64,000 nucleotides of DNA from Corallincola holothuriorum. Its GTDB lineage: Bacteria; Pseudomonadota; Gammaproteobacteria; Enterobacterales; Neiellaceae. The position numbers and the translations under genes are program-made. Each line of letters begins with the position of its first letter. Within the stretch, counting starts at the first letter, position 1. Below are positions 1 through 11,116 of the stretch, in pieces. The notes below the pieces were generated by a model. The model was not told the origin of the DNA. It saw only the letters and a list, made by a program, of their open reading frames with translations, and ran no database searches. The stretch lies in the NCBI RefSeq assembly GCF_003336225.1, contig NZ_QPID01000004.1:62001-126000 (forward strand), in the 5' to 3' direction.

Positions 1-387
1 AATGCCGATATGACCACCAAAGAAGGCAAATGCGTTAATCTCTGGATTGTTAACCAAGAAAAAGGTGTAGGGGAAATTGATTGAACTGGCGTTGGCGAGC
101 AGACGATAGCCTAGTTGCTGTATATAGTCGGCAAGCAATGGATCGTTAACTAGTGGCTGTGTGCCACGCATTTGGCGCATATAAAAATCGCCAATAATAG
201 CTTCTTTTTGCAGGGTTAAGGTGCCAACAGCAGCAGTGCCTATGTCGGGTAAATCATTGGCTCTGGCGGTTTGCCCTAGGCAAAAAATAGCTACCGCAAC
301 GGCCGAAGCCAATGCTATCTTGCGACGCAAAGGCGCAATTCCTTGCTTGAGTGTGTTGACGTATTTCAGAGTGACACCTATTAACAC
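1..387 (-). CDS. bepA: BepA (YfgC) M48 metalloprotease/chaperone, N-terminal part; runs off the left edge
   Basis: The reverse strand encodes a signal peptide (a charged start followed by IALASAVAVAIFCLGQTARA) and then PDIGTAAVGTL, FYMRQMRGTQPLVNDPLL and FLVNNPEINAFAFFGGHIGI. These match the N-terminus of E. coli BepA, the periplasmic zinc protease with TPR repeats that supports BamA/LptD assembly. Only about 129 codons are in the window, so the HExxH zinc motif and the TPR domain are not visible. The start is uncertain: no ATG lies before the signal peptide, an in-frame stop sits a few codons upstream of a GTG at 387, and that GTG has only a weak ribosome binding site. Confidence 0.88.
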   Translation of the reverse strand, partial: MLIGVTLKYVNTLKQGIAPLRRKIALASAVAVAIFCLGQTARANDLPDIGTAAVGTLTLQKEAIIGDFYMRQMRGTQPLVNDPLLADYIQQLGYRLLANASSINFPYTFFLVNNPEINAFAFFGGHIGI

Positions 388-507
388 TTCTCGATATTAT
401 TGTAATTACAGTAACCTGTGAGTGGAAACAAGTCCATGCACAGGTAAAATTACCACTGTTTCTTCATCTAACTTGAGGCCAGACAGCTTTTTCGCTGAAA
501 TATCACT

Positions 508-765
508 TTGCAACACGACTATTTTGAACTCGATCTGAAAGGACGGCGCTGTCCACAGACGCTAATTGCCAGTAAATTGGCCATGGGAAAGCTCAATATC
601 GGTGATGTTTTGGTTATTCTGTTGGATGACTCCAGCTCTGCCAGTGACATTCTCGATTATGCCCACCGTAGGGGATTCTCTGTGAACACTATTGAACCTC
701 AAAGGGGCTTGGCTTTGATGGCAATTGAAATAACTATTTCTCAGGAGAGCCGTTTTCATGTTTGA
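508..765 (+). CDS. TusA/SirA/YedF-family sulfur-carrier-like protein
   Basis: An 85-residue protein with the TusA fold signature: ELDLKGRRCPQTLIASKLAMGKLNIGDVLVILLDD, then a middle stretch with helix and strand spacing typical of the family. TusA-type proteins carry or donate sulfur through the cysteine of a CPxP motif. Here the cysteine is kept but the motif reads CPQT, so the second proline is missing. The start is a TTG at 508 with no strong ribosome binding site; the next in-frame ATG (582) would remove the cysteine, so TTG is preferred. The last 8 bases overlap the start of perM, which indicates translational coupling. A TusA-like gene next to a PerM-type permease is a known arrangement; its function there is not settled. 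Confidence 0.85.
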   Translation: MQHDYFELDLKGRRCPQTLIASKLAMGKLNIGDVLVILLDDSSSASDILDYAHRRGFSVNTIEPQRGLALMAIEITISQESRFHV

Positions 766-1846
766 AATGCTCAACCGATGGTACCGTCGTAAGTTTTCTG
801 ATCCCGCCGCAGTGACATTGATGTTCATACTGCTTATGGGGTTTGCCATTATCTACTTTCTTGGCGGCCTACTGGCACCCATTTTAACAGCCATCGTTTT
901 AGCTTACTTACTTGAATGGCCGGTTAGCCAGTTGACCAAAAGGAAATTACCTCGAGGGTTAGCTGCAACCATTGTGTTGTTGGCATTTTTGGGCCTCAGT
1001 TTATTGGCCATTCTTGTTGTTGTGCCAATTATCTGGCAACAAGCAAGCACACTTGTGACAGAGCTACCCACCATGATAGGAGAGGCGCAGGTTTATCTGT
1101 CTGGGTTACCTGAGCGCTACCCGGGTTTGATCCAAATGGAGCAGATCGATAATGTGGTAACAACACTCAGAACTCACCTTCTGGATATGGGGCAGGGCAT
1201 TATCTCTATGTCTTTGAACTCACTCGTCTCATTAGTTGCGCTGTTGGTTTACGCCATTTTAGTGCCTCTATTGTTGTTCTTTTTCTTAAAAGATAAAGAG
1301 TTTCTGCTCAAAAGCATTGATCGTTTTTTACCTACCAATCGGGATCTGGCGTATAAAGTGGGTCATGAAATGAATGGCCAGATCATGAACTATATTCGCG
1401 GTAAGGTGATTGAGATATTGATTGTTGGTGGTGCCAGTTATATTACCTTCGTTGTCATGGGGCTTCGGTATCCTGCACTGTTGGGCTTACTAGTCGGATT
1501 GAGTGTGCTGATCCCATATATTGGTGCCACGGTGGTGACGATCCCAGTGGCGATGGTTGCACTTTTCCAGTGGGGCGTGAGCTCAGAGTTTTGGTATCTG
1601 ATGTTGGCTTATTCGATTATTCAGATGCTTGATGGGAACGTACTGGTACCGGTTCTATTTTCTGAGGCGGTGAACTTACATCCTGTCGCTATTATCGTTG
1701 CGGTACTCTTTTTCGGTGGCATATGGGGGTTCTGGGGGGTGTTCTTTGCTATCCCGCTGGCGACCTTGGTCAAAGCTGTCGTCAATGTGTGGCCGAGCCA
1801 TTATGTGGCTAAGGAACAGAAAGACGATTCGGCTGTATCCGCATAA
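758..1846 (+). CDS. perM: AI-2E transporter / PerM family inner-membrane permease
   Basis: A 362-residue polytopic membrane protein. Hydrophobic segments occur near residues 20-60, 70-95, 150-180, 215-250, 255-290 and 300-345, the usual pattern of the AI-2E (PerM/YhhT/TqsA) family with a soluble stretch around residues 95-150. The family includes an autoinducer-2 exporter (TqsA) and Na+/H+ antiporters in some bacteria, so the substrate here cannot be read from sequence. It follows the TusA-like gene with an 8-base overlap and ends convergent to bcp. Family assignment is secure; the name perM is by overall likeness and neighbourhood. Confidence 0.88.
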   Translation: MFEMLNRWYRRKFSDPAAVTLMFILLMGFAIIYFLGGLLAPILTAIVLAYLLEWPVSQLTKRKLPRGLAATIVLLAFLGLSLLAILVVVPIIWQQASTLVTELPTMIGEAQVYLSGLPERYPGLIQMEQIDNVVTTLRTHLLDMGQGIISMSLNSLVSLVALLVYAILVPLLLFFFLKDKEFLLKSIDRFLPTNRDLAYKVGHEMNGQIMNYIRGKVIEILIVGGASYITFVVMGLRYPALLGLLVGLSVLIPYIGATVVTIPVAMVALFQWGVSSEFWYLMLAYSIIQMLDGNVLVPVLFSEAVNLHPVAIIVAVLFFGGIWGFWGVFFAIPLATLVKAVVNVWPSHYVAKEQKDDSAVSA

Positions 1847-1864
1847 CGTGGTGCGCTTTAGGCG

Positions 1865-1893
1865 TGCTTGATGGGTTCTAAATCCATCAAGCA
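1865..1893. terminator. 10-bp perfect hairpin between convergent perM and bcp
   Basis: TGCTTGATGG pairs with CCATCAAGCA around a 9-base loop. It lies between the 3' ends of two convergent genes, where it could act in transcript ending or 3'-end protection in both directions. Neither side has a run of T, so a classical intrinsic terminator is not shown. Confidence 0.45.
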
Positions 1894-1918
1894 GCCATCA
1901 TTAATTACTAACTGCAAC

Positions 1919-2389
1919 TTAGCTTGCTGTCAGTGCAGCTAACACAACATCGTGATGTTCTTTGGTTTTAAACTTGTTGAACACTTGAGCAACGGTGCCA
2001 TTCTCATCGATTAGAAAACTAATGCGATGAATACCATCATACTCTTTGCCCATAAATTTCTTTAGCCCCCAAACACCAAAGGCCTCTGCGACAGCGTGGT
2101 CTTCATCGCCAAGCAGTGTAAAGTTAAGCTCATCACGTTCAGTGAACTTCGCCAATCGTTTTGGCGCATCAGGGCTGATGCCTAGCACTACGGTATTGCG
2201 CGCTTCAAGCTCAGCCTTGCTATCGCGGAGGCCGCAGGCTTGAACTGTGCAACCTGGTGTCATCGCTTTTGGGTAGAAGTAGACCAGGACTTTGCTTTTG
2301 CCTTTGAACTGGCTTAGCGACACCATGTCGCCGTTTTGATCTGGTAACGTAAAATCCGGAGCCGTCTTGCCGACCTCTAATGTATTCAC
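1919..2389 (-). CDS. bcp: Thioredoxin-dependent thiol peroxidase (peroxiredoxin Q/BCP)
   Basis: A 156-residue peroxiredoxin that reduces hydrogen peroxide and organic hydroperoxides in the cytoplasm with electrons from thioredoxin. The active-site block is TPGCTVQACGLRD: Cys47 is the peroxidatic cysteine and Cys52 the resolving cysteine of the BCP subgroup. The C-terminal half (FTLLGDEDHAVAEAFGVWG, YDGIHRISFLID, HHDVVL) is near-identical in pattern to E. coli Bcp (156 aa), so length is full. It is transcribed divergently from dapA, as in many gammaproteobacteria, and converges on perM. Confidence 0.97.
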   Translation of the reverse strand: MNTLEVGKTAPDFTLPDQNGDMVSLSQFKGKSKVLVYFYPKAMTPGCTVQACGLRDSKAELEARNTVVLGISPDAPKRLAKFTERDELNFTLLGDEDHAVAEAFGVWGLKKFMGKEYDGIHRISFLIDENGTVAQVFNKFKTKEHHDVVLAALTAS

Positions 2390-2533
2390 AGCTTTTCTCC
2401 CATTATTTCTCGATTATTTGAGGCAAATGTTCTGTACAGTCAAAACTTGTGTTTGGATCGCATCGCATCTGCTTGTCTTATCCCGCCTCGAAAAGTACCA
2501 TAGTTCGCCTTGATTTCGAGGAGTTAACGCCGA

Positions 2534-3412
2534 ATGTTTGCTGGAAGCATAGTCGCCTTAGTGACGCCAATGGATGCAGAGGGTGCGATAGATTATGTCG
2601 CACTGGAAAAGTTGGTTGAGTTCCACGTTGAATCGGGAACCAACGGTATCGTGGCTATGGGTACGACCGGAGAGAGTGCCACGCTTGGTTTTGAAGAGCA
2701 CCTGCAAGTGGTTCGTAAAATTGTTGAGTTCGCGGCAGGAAGGATCCCTGTCATCGCTGGCACTGGAGCCAACGCTACAGCAGAAGCTATTTATTTGACC
2801 AGCCAGTTGGAAGATAGCGGTATTGCCGGTTGTTTAAGCGTCACACCTTATTACAACAAGCCGACTCAAGAAGGTTTATATCTCCACTTTAAGGCGATAG
2901 CCGAAAGTACCAAGCTTCCTCAGCTACTTTATAATGTGCCCGGTCGGACCGCTGTGGATCTGTTGCCGGAAACGGTGGCTCGGTTGTCAAAAATTGACAA
3001 CATTGTTGGTATCAAAGAAGCAACAGGCGATCTGGACCGTTTTAAGCAGATTAAATCGTTAGTTGATGATGACTTTCTTTTGCTAAGCGGTGACGATGCT
3101 ACTGGGCGCGAATTTCTGCTACTGGGCGGCGATGGTGTGATCTCTGTGACTAATAACGTTGCACCCAAGGCGATGGCCACTATGTGCCAACACGCCCGCG
3201 CAGGGGAAGCGGCCAAGGCGGCGGTATTAGACGAGCCGTTGTCATTGCTACATGACAAGTTATTTATCGAAGCAAATCCTATTCCTGTAAAGTGGGCTTT
3301 GTCTCGTATAGGACTCATACCTAATGCTTTTTTACGATTGCCTCTCACTGTTTTGAGTGAGCAAGCTCAACCCGAAGTTGAAAAAGCACTGCAAAAAGCA
3401 GGATTAATTTAA
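2534..3412 (+). CDS. dapA: 4-hydroxy-tetrahydrodipicolinate synthase
   Basis: A 292-residue TIM-barrel enzyme that condenses pyruvate with aspartate semialdehyde in the first committed step of diaminopimelate/lysine synthesis. The Schiff-base lysine is Lys161 in GIKEATGDL, with Tyr133 in LLYNVPGR and Thr44-Thr45 in GTTGE; these positions equal those known for E. coli DapA. A ribosome binding site GAGGAG precedes ATG 2534. The stop codon overlaps the start of bamC by one base (TAATG), the dapA-bamC linkage also seen in E. coli. Confidence 0.98.
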   Translation: MFAGSIVALVTPMDAEGAIDYVALEKLVEFHVESGTNGIVAMGTTGESATLGFEEHLQVVRKIVEFAAGRIPVIAGTGANATAEAIYLTSQLEDSGIAGCLSVTPYYNKPTQEGLYLHFKAIAESTKLPQLLYNVPGRTAVDLLPETVARLSKIDNIVGIKEATGDLDRFKQIKSLVDDDFLLLSGDDATGREFLLLGGDGVISVTNNVAPKAMATMCQHARAGEAAKAAVLDEPLSLLHDKLFIEANPIPVKWALSRIGLIPNAFLRLPLTVLSEQAQPEVEKALQKAGLI

Positions 3413-4545
3413 TGAAGTTGAACGGTATGAAGTGGTTCCGTTTCTGTGTTGTCGCACTCTCATCGGTCTCAGTGCTCATCGGTTGCACATCAGCAGAAGA
3501 TCGCCGTACCGCGAGTGGTAACTATGACTATCTTGATGTGATGCCATCTCGTGGTTTAGCGATACCTGAAGGTTTGAATGCGCCAGTTACTAATGAAGAG
3601 TATGCCATCGACGATTTAGAAAGTGCCAGCGCAGCCTATGGTCGTGAACTTGATATTCGGTCACCGGCTCAAGTTTTGCCCCTGGTAGAGGGGAGTAATG
3701 TAAAAAATAGTACTGGTAGTAAGATCTCTATCAATTTTTCTCTCGAAGAGAGCGGCGGCAACGTGCGGGATGAAGTTTGGCGTGTGCTTTGGGAGTATTT
3801 CTACGAGAAGGGTATACGTGCTCGGTTCTGGGACAAGCAAGGCGGTGTCCTAATTACCGACTGGTTTCATAGTGACATCAAACTAAGCGAAGACAATACG
3901 ATAATAGATACCTTAACGTTCAGCGAAAAAGAGATACATATTCGCCAACGTTACCTGTTCTCGCTAGATGTTAATGAAAGGGAAGATAAGGGAACATTGA
4001 CCGCATCGTTGTTGGGATACGAAGAGACATTGAACAACCGTAAGGTAGCTGACACCTTAAGTGATATTGATAAGCGTCGTTATACAGTGAACTTGCTAAA
4101 TGGTGCTATCGGGCATTATGAGTTTAAGAAGCGGGTTGATGCTCATCAAAAGGAACAGCAAAAATTAAAACCGATAACCTTGTCTGTGGGTAAAGACGCT
4201 TCAGGTTTGCCGGCCTTCATTGCATCGGCGGGCTTTGAACGAACTTGGTCACGCTTGGCGTTAGTGATTACAGATCTTGGTTTTACGATTGAAGATCGTA
4301 ATAAGTCGATCGGGACGTATTATGTTCGTTATCATGGATCTCAGAGTTTGTGGGAGTCCATTTGGGGAGACGGTATCGACATTGATATCCCCAAACAGCA
4401 ATATCAGATATTATTAGGGGACTTGGGGAGCTCATCCTCAATCACTTTATTGTCTATAGAAAATAGACCTGTCGGTGAAGAGCGTCTGGCAGAAATATAT
4501 GATGCACTGAAAGACGCGATGGAACGTGGCGTAATTAATCAATAG
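3412..4545 (+). CDS. bamC: Outer membrane assembly lipoprotein BamC (NlpB)
   Basis: A 377-residue lipoprotein of the BAM complex that inserts beta-barrel proteins in the outer membrane. The N-terminus is a lipoprotein signal with lipobox LIGC (Cys25), followed by an unstructured segment containing [20 protein letters not shown], the BamC region that binds BamD. Two helix-grip domains follow, the second ending in [23 protein letters not shown]. It is slightly longer than E. coli BamC (344 aa). It overlaps dapA by one base and is followed by purC after 23 bases, so the three are probably cotranscribed. Confidence 0.95.
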   Translation: MKLNGMKWFRFCVVALSSVSVLIGCTSAEDRRTASGNYDYLDVMPSRGLAIPEGLNAPVTNEEYAIDDLESASAAYGRELDIRSPAQVLPLVEGSNVKNSTGSKISINFSLEESGGNVRDEVWRVLWEYFYEKGIRARFWDKQGGVLITDWFHSDIKLSEDNTIIDTLTFSEKEIHIRQRYLFSLDVNEREDKGTLTASLLGYEETLNNRKVADTLSDIDKRRYTVNLLNGAIGHYEFKKRVDAHQKEQQKLKPITLSVGKDASGLPAFIASAGFERTWSRLALVITDLGFTIEDRNKSIGTYYVRYHGSQSLWESIWGDGIDIDIPKQQYQILLGDLGSSSSITLLSIENRPVGEERLAEIYDALKDAMERGVINQ

Positions 4546-4568
4546 TTTTAAGCGGAGCAGAGATCCCG

Positions 4569-5282
4569 ATGGAAAAGAAAGCAGAGTTGTACCGTGGTAA
4601 AGCGAAGTCTGTGTACACAACAGATGATGCAGATCGACTGATCTTGCAATTCCGCAACGATACATCCGCTTTTGATGGCGAGAAAATTGAACAGCTCGAC
4701 CGTAAAGGCATGGTAAATAACAAATTTAACCATTTCATTATGACTAAGCTTGAAGAAGCTGGTATCGCTACGCAGATGGATCGTCTGATTGCGGATGATG
4801 AAGCGTTGGTTAAGAAGCTGGATATGATCCCGGTTGAGTGCGTTGTTCGTAACGTGGCTGCGGGTTCCATCTGTCGTCGTTTGGGAGTCAAGGAAGGAAT
4901 GGATTTGTCACCACCAACCTTCGAATTTTTCCTTAAGAATGATCAGCTTCATGATCCAATGATCAACGAGTATCACATCCAAAGCTTTGGTTGGGCGACA
5001 GCCGAACAAGTGACTGCGATGAAGGAGCAAACCTTCAAAGTCAATGATGTATTGAAGAAGCTGTTTGACGATGCTGGCCTGATACTTGTTGATTACAAGC
5101 TTGAATTTGGCGTGTTCAATGGTGAAATCATTCTTGGTGACGAATTTACTCCTGATGGTTGCCGTTTATGGGATAAAGAAACCCGTGACAAGCTGGATAA
5201 AGATCGCTTCCGTCAAGGTTTAGGCGGTGTGGTTGAAGCTTATGAAGCCGTTGCTGCGCGCTTGGGTTTAAATCTCGACTAA
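4569..5282 (+). CDS. purC: Phosphoribosylaminoimidazole-succinocarboxamide synthase (SAICAR synthetase)
   Basis: A 237-residue enzyme that joins CAIR and aspartate with ATP to form SAICAR in purine synthesis. Diagnostic stretches are [47 protein letters not shown] and [12 protein letters not shown]. The length equals that of E. coli PurC (237 aa). It is the last gene of the dapA-bamC-purC row, with a strong terminator 25 bases after its stop. Confidence 0.98.
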   Translation: MEKKAELYRGKAKSVYTTDDADRLILQFRNDTSAFDGEKIEQLDRKGMVNNKFNHFIMTKLEEAGIATQMDRLIADDEALVKKLDMIPVECVVRNVAAGSICRRLGVKEGMDLSPPTFEFFLKNDQLHDPMINEYHIQSFGWATAEQVTAMKEQTFKVNDVLKKLFDDAGLILVDYKLEFGVFNGEIILGDEFTPDGCRLWDKETRDKLDKDRFRQGLGGVVEAYEAVAARLGLNLD

Positions 5283-5307
5283 AGTTAATACCGTTTCATA
5301 TCCAAAT

Positions 5308-5335
5308 AAAAAACCCGCTGTCAGCGGGTTTTTTA
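5308..5335 (+). terminator. Intrinsic terminator after purC
   Basis: CCCGCTG-T-CAGCGGG stem flanked by A and T runs (AAAACCCGCTG to CAGCGGGTTTTTT). It ends the dapA-bamC-purC transcript and, because it is symmetrical, may also serve the minus-strand gene ending at 5354. Confidence 0.9.
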
Positions 5336-5353
5336 TTATGTAGAAAGAGGGGA

Positions 5354-5548
5354 TCATAGGCGTTTATGAGGTATCTCTTTTTCCCCTGGCTTAACGTCCT
5401 TCTTGATAACACCGATTTTCTTTCCATGTTTGAACTCATCAATACGCTTTTCCAGCTTAAATTTGGCGGTATGTTTTAACAGCATGATGTTACTGATAAT
5501 GAAGCCTAAAATTGCCGCGATGAGTAGTATTAGTTTCCAAGTTTCCAT
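5354..5548 (-). CDS. DUF2897 family small membrane protein
   Basis: A 64-residue protein with one N-terminal membrane helix (LILLIAAILGFIISNIMLL, residues 6-24) and a basic cytosolic tail rich in lysine. The segment GFIISNIMLLK is typical of the DUF2897 family of short gammaproteobacterial membrane proteins. Function unknown. It starts one base after the M15 peptidase stop and is the last gene of the yffB-dapE-M15 row. Confidence 0.8.
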   Translation of the reverse strand: METWKLILLIAAILGFIISNIMLLKHTAKFKLEKRIDEFKHGKKIGVIKKDVKPGEKEIPHKRL

Positions 5549-5549
5549 A

Positions 5550-7727
<2,178 letters not shown>

Positions 7728-7782
7728 AGATATGCCAAATAACGAGACGAAAAATGTTGCAGCAAGATTATCTAAGCTAGAC

Positions 7783-7814
7783 AAAAAAGGCACTCATTGG
7801 AGTGCCTTTTTTTT
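7783..7814 (-). terminator. Intrinsic terminator after crr
   Basis: GGCACTC-CAAT-GAGTGCC stem on the minus strand with A run before and T run after. It lies directly after the crr stop and ends that transcript before the yffB-dapE row. Confidence 0.92.
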
Positions 7815-7815
7815 G

Positions 7816-8325
7816 CTATTTGATGACGGTGATGATGACATCCTCGGCTTGAGTGACCTTACCGCTGTGTTTTGCTAACTGTTTTACTTCATCAACGTTG
7901 GATATGACGACGGGGGTGAGTGTTGACTTGGCTTTCTCTTCTAAAAAAGGTAGATCTAATTCGATTACCGGATCACCACATTTTACCTGTTGCCCCTCTT
8001 CCGCTACGCGACGGAAGCCTTCTCCCTTCAGCTCGACGGTGTCGATACCGAAATGGACAAAAAGCTCGATCCCTTCGGGCGATTCAATACTGAATGCATG
8101 ATTGGTTTCAAATATCTTACCAATGACACCATCACACGGAGCCACTAATTTACTGCCGGTAGGTTTAACTGCAACGCCATCCCCGACAATTTTTTCCGCA
8201 AATACCACATCCGGCACTTCTTCTATATCGACAATTTCGCCCGTTATTGGGGCATAGATCTTCACCCCATCCAAAGGGTCGTTGTCATCGCTTACCAGCT
8301 TTTTTAACGTGCTGAATAAACCCAT
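7816..8325 (-). CDS. crr: PTS glucose-specific enzyme IIA (EIIA-Glc)
   Basis: A 169-residue cytoplasmic phosphocarrier that passes phosphate from HPr to the glucose permease and regulates adenylate cyclase and non-PTS permeases. The match to E. coli Crr (169 aa) runs end to end: FAEKIVGDG, GKIFETNHAFSIES, ELFVHFGIDTVELKGEGF, LEEKAKSTLTPVVISN. His91 is the phosphorylated residue and His76 its partner. ptsH and ptsI are not upstream: the next gene is divergent, so crr stands alone here with its own promoter and terminator. Confidence 0.97.
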   Translation of the reverse strand: MGLFSTLKKLVSDDNDPLDGVKIYAPITGEIVDIEEVPDVVFAEKIVGDGVAVKPTGSKLVAPCDGVIGKIFETNHAFSIESPEGIELFVHFGIDTVELKGEGFRRVAEEGQQVKCGDPVIELDLPFLEEKAKSTLTPVVISNVDEVKQLAKHSGKVTQAEDVIITVIK

Positions 8326-8529
8326 GTTTTATAGCTCCCGCATCAGGCTTGGTATCTAGTAGTAAACCGTCTTGAGTGTAACAGAGGGACTGACACTATA
8401 TAAAGTGATCGTGACAATAATCAATCCCTAGTTGATCCAAATTATCACTCAATGGGTTTCAATTGCGAATATTCTTTCTGGACGTCGGCACCATCATAAC
8501 TATAGTTAATTAAACCAAAGAGTTATCTG

Positions 8530-9390
8530 GTGTGTCATGTGAAACTCTATGCCAACAAAATATTAACCTTAATGTTACTTTGTTTACCCCTTAGTGCCTT
8601 TGCAAATGACATTGTCTACCCGAGGGCCGAGTCAACATTCGATGAAAGGGTCAACTATCCGTTAAGGTTACTGACGCTTGCGTTGCAGAAAAGTGGCTCT
8701 AGTCTGCAGCTGAAGCCCAGTGAGTTGCCTATGCAACAGGGCAGAGCGCTTAAGCAGCTTGCAAGAAATGATGAGTTGGATGTGGTGTGGTCGATGACTT
8801 CTGTTGAAAGGGAAGCCAGTTTGTTGCCGATACGAATTCCGATTTACAAAGGTTTGGTTGGTTGGCGATTACTTCTGATCCGTGAGCAAAAACAGCAACT
8901 GTTTTTTCATCTAACTGATAGTACTGTATTAAAAGAAGTGATTTTGGGGCAGGGCCATGATTGGCCTGATACGCAGATCCTTGCTGATAACGGGTTTAGG
9001 ATCGTGCCATCGTCAACCTATGAAGGTCTATTTGAACAACTGTTGCGAGAGCGTATCGAAGCGTTTCCTCGGTCTGTCGCTGAAATATGGGCTGAACAGC
9101 AAACATACTCGGCTCAGGGGCTTGTCATCGAGCAGCGTTTTGCACTGCACTACCCGACTGCATTTTATTACTTTGTTAATCCCCATCGTACTGATTTGGC
9201 GGATATTATCACCAGAGGATTAGAAGCGGCGATTGCCGATGGCAGTTTTGATAAGCTGTTCAATCAAGAGCACGGCGATATCTTGCGAGCTGCCGATCTA
9301 AAGCGGCGCGATATATTAACCCTGACCAATACTATCTTACCGAAAGCAACACCGGTTAATCGCTCTGAGCTTTGGTACGCGCCACAGTAG
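8530..9390 (+). CDS. Periplasmic substrate-binding-like protein (SBP family 3 type)
   Basis: A 286-residue protein with a signal peptide (KILTLMLLCLPLSAFA) followed by the pattern of a type-II periplasmic binding fold: a repeated alpha/beta arrangement, DVVWSMTSVEREASLLPIRIPIYKGLVG, and a C-terminal LADIITRGLEAAIADGSFDKLF. No ABC permease or ATPase is adjacent, so it may be a sensor or an orphan binding protein. The GTG at 8530 has an AAAGAG ribosome binding site seven bases away; a second GTG at 8539 is possible. Ligand unknown. Confidence 0.75.
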   Translation: MCHVKLYANKILTLMLLCLPLSAFANDIVYPRAESTFDERVNYPLRLLTLALQKSGSSLQLKPSELPMQQGRALKQLARNDELDVVWSMTSVEREASLLPIRIPIYKGLVGWRLLLIREQKQQLFFHLTDSTVLKEVILGQGHDWPDTQILADNGFRIVPSSTYEGLFEQLLRERIEAFPRSVAEIWAEQQTYSAQGLVIEQRFALHYPTAFYYFVNPHRTDLADIITRGLEAAIADGSFDKLFNQEHGDILRAADLKRRDILTLTNTILPKATPVNRSELWYAPQ

Positions 9391-9422
9391 TTATGGCGCA
9401 ACACCACATTTTTCGCTCGTTG

Positions 9423-11021
9423 TCATTGCGACTCTTTAGGCTTCAGAGAAGCGTTTTCCAATAACTGTGCCGTGACATGCTCTGCAAAACCCGCCCCGGC
9501 TTCTTCGTACAGATTGAACACAGAGTTAACGCCAAGAGCTTTTAACTCCTCCGCTTCGTCCGGGAAGTGCACAATGGCGGCGACTTGACCGTTGAATTGC
9601 ATGCGCTGGAACTGCTTTGCAGCAAATTGATTACCGTGGTGGCTTGGCATCGCCAAATACACTAACTCAATGCCCTCTGCAGATAGCTTCTCCCAGAAAT
9701 CAGAGTCTGTGGCGTCGCCCTGAATGACATTGCGGCCGTGTGTGCGATGTTCTTCTACACGATCCATGTCTGTTTCAACGCCGAGTATAGAATTCCCGTA
9801 ACAGTCGAGCATTTCGTCGTAAACACCGGTGCCAATACGGCCCATACCAAAAATAACGCAGCGTTCACCTGATAATTCGATGTTGCTGTCGTATTTCAGT
9901 AGCGCGCTTCGTTGATATTTATGTAGGTTGGCTCTATAGCGCCGATAGAGGCTCGCAGCGTGTAAATTGAGCGGCGAGGCGATAGCCATGCTGAGTGAGA
10001 GTGCGATGGCGATAATCACCAACCATTCGGGACTCAGCCAGCCATTGCTGACTCCGATTGCACCCACGATCAGGCCGAACTCGCTATAGTTAGCCAAGCT
10101 CAGCGAGCTCAGGGTGGCGGTACGGGCGCGCAGTCGGAACTTGGTTAACAGGCCAAAGTAGATGATAACTTTGACTATCAGTACCAGGCAAAGCAGCGCA
10201 GCGATGGCAACGCTTTCCCAGGTTGGGAGCGCTTGTAGGCCAATGTTAAGAAAGAAAGCCACCAGAAATAGCTCTTTGAAACTGAATAATGATTTAGCTA
10301 ATTCGCCAGATTTGGGGTGGTTAGCAAGCAAAATACCAATAATCAATGCACCGAGATCAGGTTTCAATCCAACCAATTCAAACAGACCTGCGCCAAGCAG
10401 TAGCGCCATCATTAAGCCGTAAAGAATAAGCATTTCGCCATGGCCTGCGCGGTCGAGTAAGCGGTACATGAGAGGGCGAATGAAGGGTAAGCCCAGCAAG
10501 CATACCGCCCAAACACTGGGGATTTTTCCCGTGGAAAGGGTGAGGTAGACGACAGCGAAAATATCTTGCATTACCAAGATACCAATGGCCACACGGCCAT
10601 ACAGAGACTGCATCTCACCCTTATCTTCCAGTACTTTTACAGCAAATACGGTACTGGAAAAACTTAATGCAAATGAAAGTAGTATCGCTGATGACCAGTT
10701 GAGCGTTGCGAACAGGGAGATTTTTAGCGCTGCCAAAAGTATTAATGCAATGGTGAAGAAACCAATCGTAATGCCCATGTGGAGGGTGGCTGTGCCCCAT
10801 ACTTCGGGTTTCAACAAACTCTTGATATTAAGCTTGAGCCCAATAGTAAACAGCAAAAGGGTTACCCCAAGGTCGGCCACTTCTTGCATTGCAATTGAAG
10901 GTTCAAACCCTACTGCATGTAACAGAAAGCCACAGCCAAGGAACCCGATCATCGGCGGTAAGCCTATGCGGCTAACCAATAGGCCTAGGGTAAAAGCGGC
11001 GGCGATAACAATAGGATCCAA
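9423..11021 (-). CDS. CPA2-family cation:proton antiporter (Kef/YbaL type) with TrkA-N domain
   Basis: A 532-residue protein with a polytopic Na+/H+ exchanger domain (about residues 5-370, including the LTLLLFTIGLKLNIKSLLKPEVWG block) and a cytosolic NAD-binding TrkA-N domain from about residue 385 (CVIFGMGRIGTG). The combination is that of Kef-type potassium/proton antiporters; whether it is glutathione-gated is not visible, and no KefF/KefG ancillary gene is next to it. The start is TTG at 11021, chosen because a strong AGGAGG lies five bases before it. Confidence 0.88.
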   Translation of the reverse strand: MDPIVIAAAFTLGLLVSRIGLPPMIGFLGCGFLLHAVGFEPSIAMQEVADLGVTLLLFTIGLKLNIKSLLKPEVWGTATLHMGITIGFFTIALILLAALKISLFATLNWSSAILLSFALSFSSTVFAVKVLEDKGEMQSLYGRVAIGILVMQDIFAVVYLTLSTGKIPSVWAVCLLGLPFIRPLMYRLLDRAGHGEMLILYGLMMALLLGAGLFELVGLKPDLGALIIGILLANHPKSGELAKSLFSFKELFLVAFFLNIGLQALPTWESVAIAALLCLVLIVKVIIYFGLLTKFRLRARTATLSSLSLANYSEFGLIVGAIGVSNGWLSPEWLVIIAIALSLSMAIASPLNLHAASLYRRYRANLHKYQRSALLKYDSNIELSGERCVIFGMGRIGTGVYDEMLDCYGNSILGVETDMDRVEEHRTHGRNVIQGDATDSDFWEKLSAEGIELVYLAMPSHHGNQFAAKQFQRMQFNGQVAAIVHFPDEAEELKALGVNSVFNLYEEAGAGFAEHVTAQLLENASLKPKESQ

Positions 11022-11116
11022 GGAGCCTCCTAATTTTTCTGAAAATAGTGGAGAGAATGCATAATGGGTTTAGAATACAGCACGTTGCAAACTTTACCTC
11101 AGTTACTTAGAGAAAT

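Noticed and set aside
221-421. Plus-strand frame of 66 codons opposite bepA.
   Set aside because: Antisense shadow of a well-supported BepA N-terminus.
562-849. Minus-strand frame opposite the TusA-like gene and perM.
   Set aside because: No family resemblance; both plus-strand genes are recognised.
10585-11064. 159-codon plus-strand frame opposite the antiporter gene.
   Set aside because: Reverse complement of membrane-helix codons; no function-like pattern.
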